Shown: piece by piece, positions 22,984 to 34,900 of the stretch | Layout: every line of letters begins with the position of its first letter | How positions within the stretch are numbered: the stretch's first letter is position 1 | NCBI RefSeq assembly: GCF_000006565.2 | Contig: NC_031480.1 | Span: 1,380,144-1,444,143 of the forward strand | DNA: 64,000 nucleotides | Source of the DNA: Toxoplasma gondii ME49 | Taxonomy: Eukaryota; Apicomplexa; Conoidasida; Eucoccidiorida; Sarcocystidae | Direction of reading: 5' to 3' | The notes under the pieces: model-generated | Databases searched by the model: none | Told to the model about the DNA's origin: nothing | The model's input: the letters and a program-made list of their open reading frames with translations, nothing else | Position numbers and translations under genes: made by a program

Positions 22984-25900
22984 ATGGGGCCTCCTTTCGC
23001 TTCTCTCTCTTCTTCTGCGTCTCCTCTCTCTTCTTCTGTGTCTCTTCTCTCTTCTTCTGCGTCTCCTCTCTCTTCCTGCCCTGCGCCCTTGTCTACTTCG
23101 CTCGCCGCTCTTGTCCGCTTCTGTACGGACTTGTCTCGTTTGCCTCTGCCCGGTGCTGCTTCTCATCCCCTTCTTTCTTCTTTTCTCCTTCAACTGCTCT
23201 CCTCTCCCGCCTCTGCGTGCTCTCAAGAGTCGACGACTCCTGCGTCCGCCTCACGCGTCGAAGCTCGACAAGCTCTCCTAGTGGAGATTTCAGATCTGTT
23301 AACGACGAATGCTCTCTTCCAGCTGCGCCTACACTCGACAACCGCAAGTCTCGACGCAGAGGCCGCCTTTCCAGTCTCTCAAATCACAGCAAAGGGCACT
23401 GTCGAAGCTTGCTTCCCCTCTGTCAACCGGGAGAAGTCCCGAGAGGAGGCTGAGAAACAGTCGCTTTCCCCAGACTCTGCTGCTCTCAACTCCTCGTCCT
23501 ACGCCTCACCTGCTCCTCCTGTAGCCCTGGCGCTCTCCCCTCTTCCGCTTTCCGTCGTTCGCCTGCTTCTGGAATGCGTTCTTCTCCTCGATGCTCCTCG
23601 ATCTTCTCCGGAAGCAGACGCCGCCTCCGCGTCCCTCCTCGCGCTGTTCCCGGCTGCCCCACTCCAGTCCTGCCGCGTCCTTCTTCTTCTCCTCTCGTCC
23701 TCGCCTGTCTCGAGGGCCTCGCGCAGGGAAGGGAAGGCCGCGAAGAAGGAGAGGAGACGCGAGAGAGACAACAAGAAGCGGGAGCAAAGCGGGCAGAGCC
23801 GACGATTCGCAGAGGGAGCTGAAGCCTCAGAAGCGGCTGCTTCCCTCCCGCGAGGAACGCGCGAGAGAGGAAAGCACGACGGCACCAAATCGCCACCGTT
23901 CTGGGCGGAGGAAGACAGCCTTCAAGACCGAACCATCGCGACGAAGCTCGTGTGTCGGATTCTCTCCTGCTGTCTCGTTTCTGCCTCCCCAAGCGCCTGC
24001 TGTCGCTTCTGCCGGCCGACGAAGGAAGAAGAAAGCAGGGAACAGTTCACAGGCAAAGCATCCGATCTCTCTCGCGTTTTCCCCCCCTGTGAATGCAGCC
24101 TCTCTAAGGGATCTCTCTGGATTCTGGACGAACTCGCTCGCGCCCGACATGCGACGAAGAACGCCGAAGATTTCCAACATGGAGAGCTCGGCTTGGCGCG
24201 CGCAGAGAAGCGAGAAGCAGCCGCGGTCGACGACGCCGAGTCTCGGGAAGGACAGAGTGTGCACTCGCGAATGCAGGAACGCATGCAAGGTGAAGCCGAG
24301 ACAGACGAGAAGGCTCCGAACTTGATCACGAATCGCGAACTTCCTCGATTCGCCGACATGTCTTTGACTTGCGAGGGAGCAGCGTCTCTGCTTGAGGCAT
24401 GGCTCGTCCTGTTGAAGGAAAAGGGGGAGACGACGGTGAGTTCGTTCTTACCGCCCACACGAAGAGAAGAAAGACAGACCCTGGAGGAGTCAGAAGGGAG
24501 ACAGAAAACCGAACACAGAAGGATCGAGCTCTGCCGTACACGGAGATGAAAGGGCGAGGCGTACTGTTTCCGAATCCCCTCGGAAGTCGTCTGGGTGGCA
24601 CAGAGTTCCTTCCATTGAGTTCTGGGGGGGGGGGCTAAGGATTCTCGGGGGAGCTTGTCGCTCGTTTTCAGATTTCCGTGAACATCTGTTTTGTGGAGTT
24701 TATAGAATGTGGATGTCTTCTTCCCAGAGATGCCACACACAGCGCGTCGTTTTATCTCTTCTCTGTCTCTCGCCTGCTTTCGGTCTGTGCCGCATTCGTT
24801 CTCGCGCTCGGAACGCCGCTCGTTCAGCGCACTGGTGTATGGCCATCTTTTATTTCGGCAGTCCAATTTCATTCACTTGCCTGCTGGTTGTTCAGGAGCT
24901 TTCCCGGATGTCCCTGCGTCTCCTGCCCCTGCTGTTCGAGCTGTGCACCGCGTCAACTTTCCAGAGCGTGAGGAAGAGCATTTTCAGTCGCGTTCTACCG
25001 CTCGTTCTCGGCCACGGTCTCTCCTCCAGTCAGGCGAGTCTCTTTCTTCTGTCTCTGATTTCGACGCTTCTTGAAGGCTCTCCCCGTCTCTGCATTCCTG
25101 CCTCGAGGTCGCCTTCTCCGCTTCCCCAGGCGTACCCAGCGCCCCTCTCGAGAAGCCTCGAGTCTCCCGCCGCTTCTTCGACGACATCGTCGGAGCCGAG
25201 CGTGCTCTCACCGTCGACTTCCTGCTTCGTCGCTTCCGACTGGGTTGGAGCCCAACGGGCCGGTGCCCCGACGGTCGCGGCTTTGGAGCCCAGGGGCGCC
25301 GCCTCTCAGTTCCGCGGCTCTTCTTGCCCAGCGGGAAGCAGCCCCGCGGCTGTGAGGCTGTCGGTTCCGGAGGCTTCGCGTTCGAAGAAAAAGGACGACC
25401 TAGCGGCGCGAGAAGATGCGTTCGACCTCGCTCTCCGCTTCCCAGACCTCTTCTGCTTCCCCGCCTTCACGCTGTCGAGGCGGGGACGGTGGCTGTGTGT
25501 GTCTGCCAACGGGGAAGCGAAGGCGACAGGACAGGCCCCTGCCCAGGGCGCTCTCCATGGACGCGACGAACGGTGGCGGTGGCTGTTTGAAGGCCTGGTC
25601 GATGCCGCGCCTCTGAATCGGAAGCGTGCACGCGCTCTCCTCGAGCGGCTTCAAGCGACCGAGCAACAATCCTTCCTCAGGGCGCTTCGAGCGACGCGCA
25701 GAAAAGCTGGGAGAGGAGAGAGCGGACGAATGGTGAGTGGTGGCGACGATGCAGGGGCGAACCTCAGAGGCGAAGAGGAACTGAGAGCTTTTGCCGCGGA
25801 ACTGGAGCGATGTGGGGTGTCTCCTGAAGCCCAGGAGACCGGCTGGCAGGCCTTCGTCCAGCTCCTCGAGGCCCTCGAAGACTTCTCTCAGCATCTGGTG

Positions 25901-28900
25901 AAGCAGCAGTGGAGTCACATGCGGCGACTCTGCGCCCTGACTGCCAACGTATCTCTTCACCTGCAGCTCGGAAGGCCGAGACCGGAGCACGAGTTGTCTT
26001 CGACCCCGGCCGACGCTGGGTCCCATGCAGAAGTTGGAAGCACTGGCGACTCGCGGAAAAAACCGGCGCGGGGCGACACCGAAGCAACGGCGTTTCAAGT
26101 TCTCTCGTTCGACGTTTTCTCTCCCTCGTTTTTCGCCTTGCATGCACTCGCTGACATAGAAGACAGATCGTGCGAAGGCGACGGCAACGCCGAGGTCGAG
26201 GTCGAGAAGCCTGGAGACCTAGTGCGACCTCTCTCGCCACTCGTGGTCCAGCCTCTCTGGGTAGAGACAGTGCTGCGGCGAATTCTCTCGCATGACAATG
26301 CACTCCTCACGCGTTCGCTTCTCCTCGTTTTCATCTCTTCCTGCGTCGAAGAAATCCGTCTCCACCCTCTGCTCGCGCACTGCATGCGATCCCAGAGCCA
26401 GACCGTCGGGACCCCAACGGGCGCTGCGGAGCCCACCGGGCCTGCCGCCATGCAGGCTGGAGACTCGAGTGGAGACAGCCTCGGAGACGGCGTCAAAGAG
26501 GGTGGAGACAGGAGTGGAAAAGAGCTTTCGAGTTCCAATGTGTGGAGCTCGTCGTTCAATTTGGCCGCGCGGGCGGCGGCAGCTGCTGAGAGCGGGAAAC
26601 AGTCCGAGGGTGGCGGGCCTCCGGAGCTTCTCTGCGTCGGCTGGGACTTCTTTCTTCACTCGCTTCTGCCGAGCCTCGCTGCCTCGAATTTGTACAGTCG
26701 GAGCAGCGACAGCTACATGGTTGAGAAGACTGTTCAGCGCTTCATCAAGAGTCGTCTGATTGCAGAATATCTGATTCGCACGTGGAACCTTCATGCGCGA
26801 AATTCGTATGACACCAGTGCGAATCCAGAGTCCATCGATGCCCGGGGGACGGCTTCCCGCGCTTGCTCCTGTGGTCAGTCGCCGGCTCCGTGGACAGCGA
26901 AGGGTGAAGCGTCTTCGCCTGCTTCTCAGCTCGCTGTTCCTTCTCCAGAAAACGCGTTTTCGTCTTTGAAGCACTTACCACGCCTCGTGTGTGACAGCGC
27001 TGCGGAACGAAGCATTGGGGACTTTCTTGCGGCCATGAGTGCATGCAACTTAACCTACACACCCTTCCGCGTCTGGATGCATGCCCTTAATGCGCTGCCT
27101 ACCGCGCCGCCTTCAGGTCCTTCGTGCTCTTCGACTCCTGGAGGCTCTGCGGGATCGTCCCCTGTCTCTCTGGACTCGTCCGGAGACCCGAGAGCCTTCA
27201 GGCTGGGGCGAGGAGTTTCTCGCGAGCGAGTCTCTGCGTTCGTTTGTCTTTTGCGGCAGCTTCTCCAGCATATTCCCGCTGTAGTACGCGCACCGCTCTT
27301 CTCGCGGCTGCTCCGCTTCTTGTCTCTGCATGCACAGCCCTCGGCGCTAGCTCCCGTCGACCTCGCGCTCCTCTTTGCGGATGCGGGGGCCTCTCTGTCG
27401 CTTCCTTGTCCGTCATCGCCCCTGGAGACGGCAGGCGCCTCCACTCTGTCTGTCGGGCAGAAACTTCTTGCGTCCGTTTTTCCAGAGCCGGCGGCCTTCA
27501 GGCGCGCGCTACTCACGCTCTTCTCTCTTCTCGTTTGCGACGACGCGTCTCGCTTTCAGGAAAGCAGAGGCTGTTCGCGAGGCGCGAGAGAAGAAGCGAC
27601 CTATGCGGAGAGCGAGGGGAAGCCAGAGTCCGCTTGCGAATTCCCCCGAGAAATTCTGTGTGAGAAAGTTGCTCTCGGCTGTCTCCGCTTGTCCGAGATA
27701 GGACAAGGCCTTCCGAGCGGCTACCACGTCCATCAGGTAAGGGGATCGTCGGAGACCCGAGACGACGAACAAGAGAAGAGAAAAAAGGGCAAACGAAAGA
27801 GGAAAGAGGACGAAAAACGTGCAAGGGACGAGGGTAAGAGGAGGAAAAACGGCATTTTTGGAGACAACGGGAAAGGGAGAGCAACAGTAACCAAAGAGAC
27901 AGAAAAAACAGGACAGACAACGAGAGAAGTGGAGACGGTGGAGAGAAGGACAAGAGAAGGACAGAACGTCTTTCTCAGGAACCACAACACGAAGGTGGAT
28001 GAGGCCTGTAGAATGCATGCGAAATCGGAAGAAACGAAAGACGGAGCAAGCAGGATTGACATGGTGACAGAGATCGGAAGATCTGAAACCGACGGACGCG
28101 TTCATGAGAACTCCGATTTTCTGGGCTTCCCATGACAAGAGGCGGAGAGAGGACCTTGGTGTTCCACGTCTGCGAGAAGGAAAGTCTGTTTCAGAGAAAA
28201 GAGATGTTTAGCCGGGAAGTTAGCGTCTGACAGATATAACCGAGTATCCACTTTGACGCGCAGGTGTTGCCTGATCTATTGGCGTGATCTCGAATCGACG
28301 TACACATGCTTTGCTGTTTCTTTCGACTTGCTTGTGTCGACAGCTGGGTTGCCCGCCTCGACTTGGCGGTTGAGTCTTTCTCGAACTGTGAAACTCCAGC
28401 CTTTTCGGAAATCTTCGTTTTTTCCTTCTCTGCAGGAAATCGCTGCGCTGCTGTTCTCTTCCCCTGCTCTCCTACGGGTCTACTCGCGTCCGGCCCTACC
28501 CTCTCTCTGCGTCCGATCGAAACTCGCGGCTCTCGCAGCCTTCCTTCGCCTTCACTGCACATCCGTCCTCTCGTCCGCTTCTTCGGATCCTTCACAAGCA
28601 GACGCAGAGACTTTCGGTGTCGCACCGGACCTCGCGGTAAGCGGTCGAGACCAGCCGCCAAGACTCCGCGCGTTCTTCCCTGGACGGCTCACGGCAGCTG
28701 AAAGTACCGGATGTCCACGTCGTTTGTGTGATCGGGCCCCTCGCCCGGAGGAAGTCGTTTCGTAGGAGTATTTGTAGACTTTTCTGGGGAGCAGAAACTG
28801 CGAGGTGGACTCCGCGTTCAGAGCTTGATGATCTTGGTTTCTCTGGACCCAAGTTCGACTGTGCTAGCAGAGTGTAGCTAAGAATAGGAACTTTCTCACG

Positions 28901-31900
28901 TTTCAAACAGATCCTGTTAGGAACGTCTTTTGTACAAGACGTATAAATTGCCGCTGCACTGTAACCTGCAGAAAGAAATGCGAAACCTGTTGTCGACGCT
29001 GCTTCAAATTTCGCGCGGGCGTCGAGGCTCTGAGACGCGGAAAGGCTTCACGCGTCTGTGAGCCTCTCGACGGCAAATGGATCTTTGAGTTCGGTTCACT
29101 TTGTCAGCGTAGTGCTTACCGAGGAAACAACGCGTCTCACTGTGCGACTCTGACCGCCTTCCCCTCCCGGAATGTGATGGCTTTTTTTCGACTCTTCTTC
29201 GGTGCCCCCTCGACCCGACGGCTGCTTTGTTGCCTTCTGTGGGAGCAGCCTTTGAGGCGTTTGAGAGAACGAACGCGTTCTGTCGGCTCGCGCATGCAGC
29301 TTTCGCAAGTCTTTTCTTTACCTTTTTGGTCAGCCGGTTGCGAGCGAGGTCGTCGCCTACGTCGTCTGTCACCTCACGACACTGGCGCGCACAACGGAAA
29401 TGGAGAACCGTGACACGGAGGAAGGCGAAAATACGCGAGAAGAAAATCCTTTCACGTGAGGCTGAGGCGTCGCCACTGCCTTGACTCCATTCTGCCCTCT
29501 CCCACCCACTGCATGGCTTTATCACGGTCTCCTCTCGCCTGTCATGTCGCCTTTTCGACTTCTCGCTTTTCATATTCTCTCCCATGTCGCGTGCACTTTG
29601 CAGCGTCTCTCGTTCGCTCTCTGTTGGTCGTGAGGCGTTTCGCACTCTGCGCCTCATCAAGGCAGCCTCGCCGCTTGCGCGTTTCCCTGGTGTCAGGCTT
29701 CTTTGCGTCCTTTCTGTGTCTGCTCTCCGCTTCGCGGCACATCGTCCCTCACTGTCGGCGACTGCGTGTGGACTCGATGTCTTTTCAGCATGCATGCGCT
29801 CTGCGTCAATCTGCCGGTTTACGCCTCTGTCGTGAACGCGCTGTCTCGGCTAGTGGCTGCGGGTTGTCTGAGGGGCACCGTCAACGCCCTGGTTGCTCGA
29901 TGCGAAGAAATCCTTCTCGCTTGGAGCGTCGACTCTGCGGTCCAAACGTCGCCTCGTAAGACCGGCGAACGCCCGGGAGAAAGTCACAGAGAACACAAAA
30001 GAAACGGACCAAAGGCAGCCTCGGAGGACCGGGAAAGGCTCCACCGGAGTGCCGAGGGAGAGAGCCAAAACAGACAAGAGAGACAACAAAGCGACCACGG
30101 AAGAGAACAAGAGAGAGAACAGAGAGGGAGCAAGGGAGAACAAGGAAACGAACAAAAAAAACTGGAGACAGCCCTCCAGAGAGAACTGGAAAAGACAGGA
30201 GAGCGAAGGGGAGCTCTCGCTCTCGACGGATGGTAGAGAGAACAAGATAAGAAACGAGATGTAGAGAACGAGACCTGGTACGAATAGACAGACAATGGCC
30301 AGAGCGTGTGGGATAGTCAAAAGGGAAGCGGCGAAACGAGTAGCAGTTGAGAGGCTTGTTGTTGGACGGACAGTCCTGCACGAGCTTTGTGAGCTGGAGA
30401 GAACGAAGCGCGTTTTGCGTAGTCTTCACTCCCGTCATTTTTTTTTATTCGTGTATCAACACTTAAGAACAGGAGCCCGTTTCCGTGGGGAGGCCTGTGT
30501 ACCTGTGTCTACCGCGATATCGGGTGACCATGGATTGCAGTTATCACATTATCAGGCGAGTCTGTCTCAGCAGCAATGGTCCGTGACCCAGAAGTGAATC
30601 ATGAACATTGACTAGGCAGAGACGTCATACGTTTGCGTCGAGCTCTTCTCGTGTTTCCCTCCGACTTCGCATTTCTTCTCGTAGTTTGGACTTCGTTCGC
30701 GGAATCAAGGGCAGCGAGTTGTTGCGATCGTTTTGCTCCTCGTTTCCTTCTGTGTTGCCCCTTTGCCCCGTGCCAAAGAGGCCTCGATAACGCCTGCCTT
30801 CTGTGAGAGAGATCTTTTTCATGTCCGCGCTGTGGTTCTTAACGCGGCAACGCATGAGGGACAAAAAAGGGCGCCTTTTCCCTGTGCGCCTTCGATGCAG
30901 AGCCTCGAAGAAGTGCCATGCGACGAAGGATGAATCTGGGGGTGTTTCGCTTCTTCGCTAGTAATGGAAATGACTGACGCTGCGTGCTCTTCAGTCCCCA
31001 CCAAGCGTCTCGCTGGATCATCACACTCAATAAAAGTCATTGCATTTTCCGTAGACGAGAAGGAACCTGCAACGTTCAACAAGGGACTCTCTTCATTAAA
31101 CGTGAAGGTAGTTGGAGCGCACCCGTTGTTTGAAGTCATACACTCTTTTTAGCCTGAGGACTTGAGAGTGCGACCATTTCCTCTCTTTTTCACTCCCGGT
31201 CGTGCGCCTTCATTCGCGCCTTGTTCAGCGCCATTTGTTGTCTGATGGGTATTGCTTGCATGCCGACTCCAGTCACGACTCTCAGTCGCATGCGTTCCCC
31301 CTCACTGTGTCTCCTTCTCCGTTTCCGTTCTTCGATTTAGGTCACCTTCTCCTCGTTTCCGCGGCACTCACTCTGCTCTCTGCGGCTGCTCCAGCTCTCT
31401 TTTCTTCTGCCTGCCCGTCGGTCTCGCCTGGAGAGAGCGAAGCTTCGACCCGGACAGAGGAAAATGCGCAGAGGGCCGCCTCCCTCTTTCTCCTCGTTTT
31501 CCTGTCCAAAGTCAATCGACACCTGGCGGTGCAGCGCGGCCTTGCTGCCCCTGTCTTCTTCGCGACGGAGGACAGCGAGAAAGGTAGGAAGACAGGAACG
31601 AATTCCAGGGAGGGCACACGAAGAAGAGTAAGAGGAGAGAAACCGAGAGGGAGCAAGTCCAGAAGGATAGAAGGGAGACGACGCGGAAGAGACGAGGAAG
31701 AGCGCAAGGGAGAGAAGACTGAGATAGAGTGGGCGAGGACAGACGAAGAGGACCCTGAGAACGAGGTGGAGAGAGAACGGGGAGAAGGAATGAAAGCGCG
31801 GTGAAGCACAAGTACAAACGTGATTTGACGGAATGCCGGGAAGCACAGAGGAAATATCAACTCGTGAGGAACGACGTCCTCTAGAGACAAGGAAGAAGCA

Positions 31901-34900
31901 CAAGGGGATCGCAAAGAGGTGAAAAACAAAGGGGATGCTTTACCGTCGTTGCTCTCTGCGTCTCCTGTCTACTTTCGTCTTTCGGTGTAGGCTTCGTGCC
32001 TCGGTCACATGATCTTCCCCTCTGTGTTGCTGTCCTGTGCGCGACGTCACTTGGTTTCGCCTTCTCCTTGCTTGCTTCACTTGCTTGATTTCTTTTTTCT
32101 GTTTTCTCTTTGCCTCCTCTGCGTTCTTTTTCTGTCTCTTCTTCCTTGCTGTCTTCTCGTTCACGTTCTCCTCACATCTGTTGCCTTCTTCCTCCAGGAG
32201 ATTTGCCTCTTCTCGCGACGATCGCTGCTCCACAGGGAGGGGCGCCTGCGCCTGCGCTGCCGCTCGCACCTTCTGAAGGAGTCGCCGGTTGCTCAGCTTT
32301 CTCCTCTGAAGCGTTGTTCGCTTTCTCTGAGGTCGGCGAGTTCTCCACATGGCCTGGAATCATCGGCAGCTTCCACAGAGCTCGGGCCATGCTTCTGGAC
32401 TCGCTCGCGTCTCTTTCCTTCTCTTCGTCTCCTTCTGGGTCGTCTCTCTCGGCGTCGACGTCTCTTCTTGGGAGGTTTTTGCATGCAGCGTTTTCGGGCA
32501 GCGGTTTGGCTGTGCCTCCGTTGAGGGCCTTTCCGCCGGACTCTCTGTCGCGCCAAGTATCGAGCGCTTTTTCGTCTCTCTCGACGGAGAAGGCCGCGGC
32601 GCCGTCGTTCCCGGGCGTTGATCTCTCTCTCCTCTCGCCTCGACTGCGGACTTCTCTGGACGTCCACATGGCGCGCGCGACCCGGGAGGCGGACTGCATG
32701 CGGCTGGGCTCTCCCATTCTCTCAGGGCCGCGGAGCATCGCCTTGTCGCTCTTGGCCGAGATTGATGGCTGCCCCTCAGCTGCGCTCCCTTTTCTTTTTG
32801 GGGTGATTCGTCGCTTCGCCCTGCCGGTGCTTCTTCTCCCCCACCATCTGGAGGCGCGGACAGAGACTCGGACGTCGCCGGAGAGAGGCGAAACTGACGA
32901 GGCAAGCGATACAAAAGTAGAGGCGCTTCGGTGTCTCCACGACATGCTTGAGGAGTTCACAGAGCAGACAAAGAGAGTCATTTTGGACCGCGCCGAAACC
33001 GGCCTGCCTCTCCAGGCGGTCCGCGAGGCCTGCGCCGCAGTTCTCTCGCCCCTCATGCTCGCCACAGAGAGTCTCTGTTTGCGGGAAGAGAGAAAAAAGG
33101 GAGAGTACGAAAGCGCGTCCAGCGAGACGGAGAGAGGCGCCGCAGACGAGAAAAAGGAAGTTTGGGAGGCCTACCGCGAAAAGGCCTTTGTCCTCAGTTT
33201 CGCAAAAGACCTCCTGGGAATCGGCCGCAACACGATTTCTGTGTCGCGAGCGTCTGTGGGTAAGCGAAACCAAAGAGACAGCTGGTCTTTGGACTTCACT
33301 TTGTCGAGAAAAGCGAATGCGACCCCGGTGCATTTGCATGGATCTGTGTGTAGCCGCAGTCAAGGAGGCTGGGTTCGTCGTAGCTTTCTTCCCACTTGCC
33401 TTTTCGGTGATAAAAGGCGAGCTCTTGTTGGCGAGTGTTTCCTTCCCGGTTCTCGGCCTCTCTGCCGCTCCGTGTCCACTCTGTAACGTCCATCTGGCAT
33501 CTGTTGCTTCGCAATTCGTAGAAGGTGGAAGACCTGCTTTTGCTGTCTCCGTGTTTGCGTTGGACTGCAGTGCCTCTACTCTCTTCGCTGGCGCTGCTGG
33601 GTCTGCACTCTGCGACGGGGCGTTCCCAGGCTTCTGTCGAAACTCAGAGAGAAAAGGCGTCGGTGTCGGTGGCTGGCTTCTTTCCGCTGCCGACTCCATA
33701 CATCGATCTGTTGGCGGAGATTCTTCTCCACCGGGAGTTCGTCCTTCTGGACGGCGCGTCTGTGATGACAGTCGACCCGTTCGGATCCGCGTATCCGTGG
33801 GGCGGCGCGCGTTCCACTGACGAGAGCGTTGTCGACTTTTCTACTCCCCTCGCTGTTTTGACCTCGTCCGACCCCACAACGTTGTTCTTCTCGCCGACGT
33901 CTGCCGCTGCTTCTGTCTCTCCCGCTTTCCAGCCTCTGGCCTTGCCTCCTCAGCTGCGGCGTCTGCGGCAGACGCCGGCCTTCATCCGCCTGTTGGCGCT
34001 CTCCTTCTTCCACTTTTTAGGACAAACTGTCTGTTCGGACGTGGAACCAACGGGCGTCACCACCTCGCCCCGCTCGCACCCGTTCGCACCCAGCGCATGT
34101 GCGGCCTTCAGAGTGTTCGCAGCAGACCTGCTCTTTCGGGTGTCCTCCCGCCTCCTGGACATCGTCGCGCGGGCGCCAGCGTTCGCTTCACTCGCCACCG
34201 AGGAGAGAGGAGAAGACGGAAGCGAAAGGACCAAGGGGCTGCCAGTGTACTCGAAGAACGAAACCGTTCAAGGTCACTACTTGCCGATGCCCAACTCGTG
34301 CCACCACAGAATTCTCTTGCGGGGCTGGCAGGCCCTGAGCTCCTTGGCGCCCTACTTTCGCGCGGCGCCTTTCGCCTTCCTTTGCCAGCTCCACAAGCTC
34401 CTCTGGAAAGCTGTGGCGGCTCCTCAGCTTGCAGACGTCCGCCACTACATCGACCTTCTGGCCGTGCAAATGCTTCTCTTCGCCCCTGCGCAGAGCTGCC
34501 CACCTCTCGTCGCGATCCTGCAAACTTTCAACTCCCCCACACAGACCCTCATAGGCGCCCTGACGATTGCCGGCTTCTTCTTGCTTCATCCGGAGTCGCG
34601 TGGAATGGAGGCGGAGACGCAGCAGAGAGGACATCCGCAGGACCGGGAGGAAGAACACCGCGTAAAGCAGGTCCTCTTCGCAGCCATCGTCCCGTACCTC
34701 ACCTCGAATGCGGCGTACCCCAGGGGTGTGTCGCAGTACATTGTGTACGAGTTCCTGAGGAAACATTTGAAACCTCAGACCACAGACAGGGGGACGCTTG
34801 ATCGCGACGAGAGTTCCCTTGGAAACGAGAAGACAGACCATTCAAGTGCGGCTGTAACGGCCCCTAGGGAGGGTCGTTTGGGCTCAGATGAACCGACAGA

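Noticed and set aside
27737..28135. Charged continuation of the methyltransferase exon to the stop at 28135
   Set aside because: Strong GTAAGG donor at 27737, abrupt shift to low-complexity Lys/Glu/Arg codons, and the next conserved exon joins in phase.
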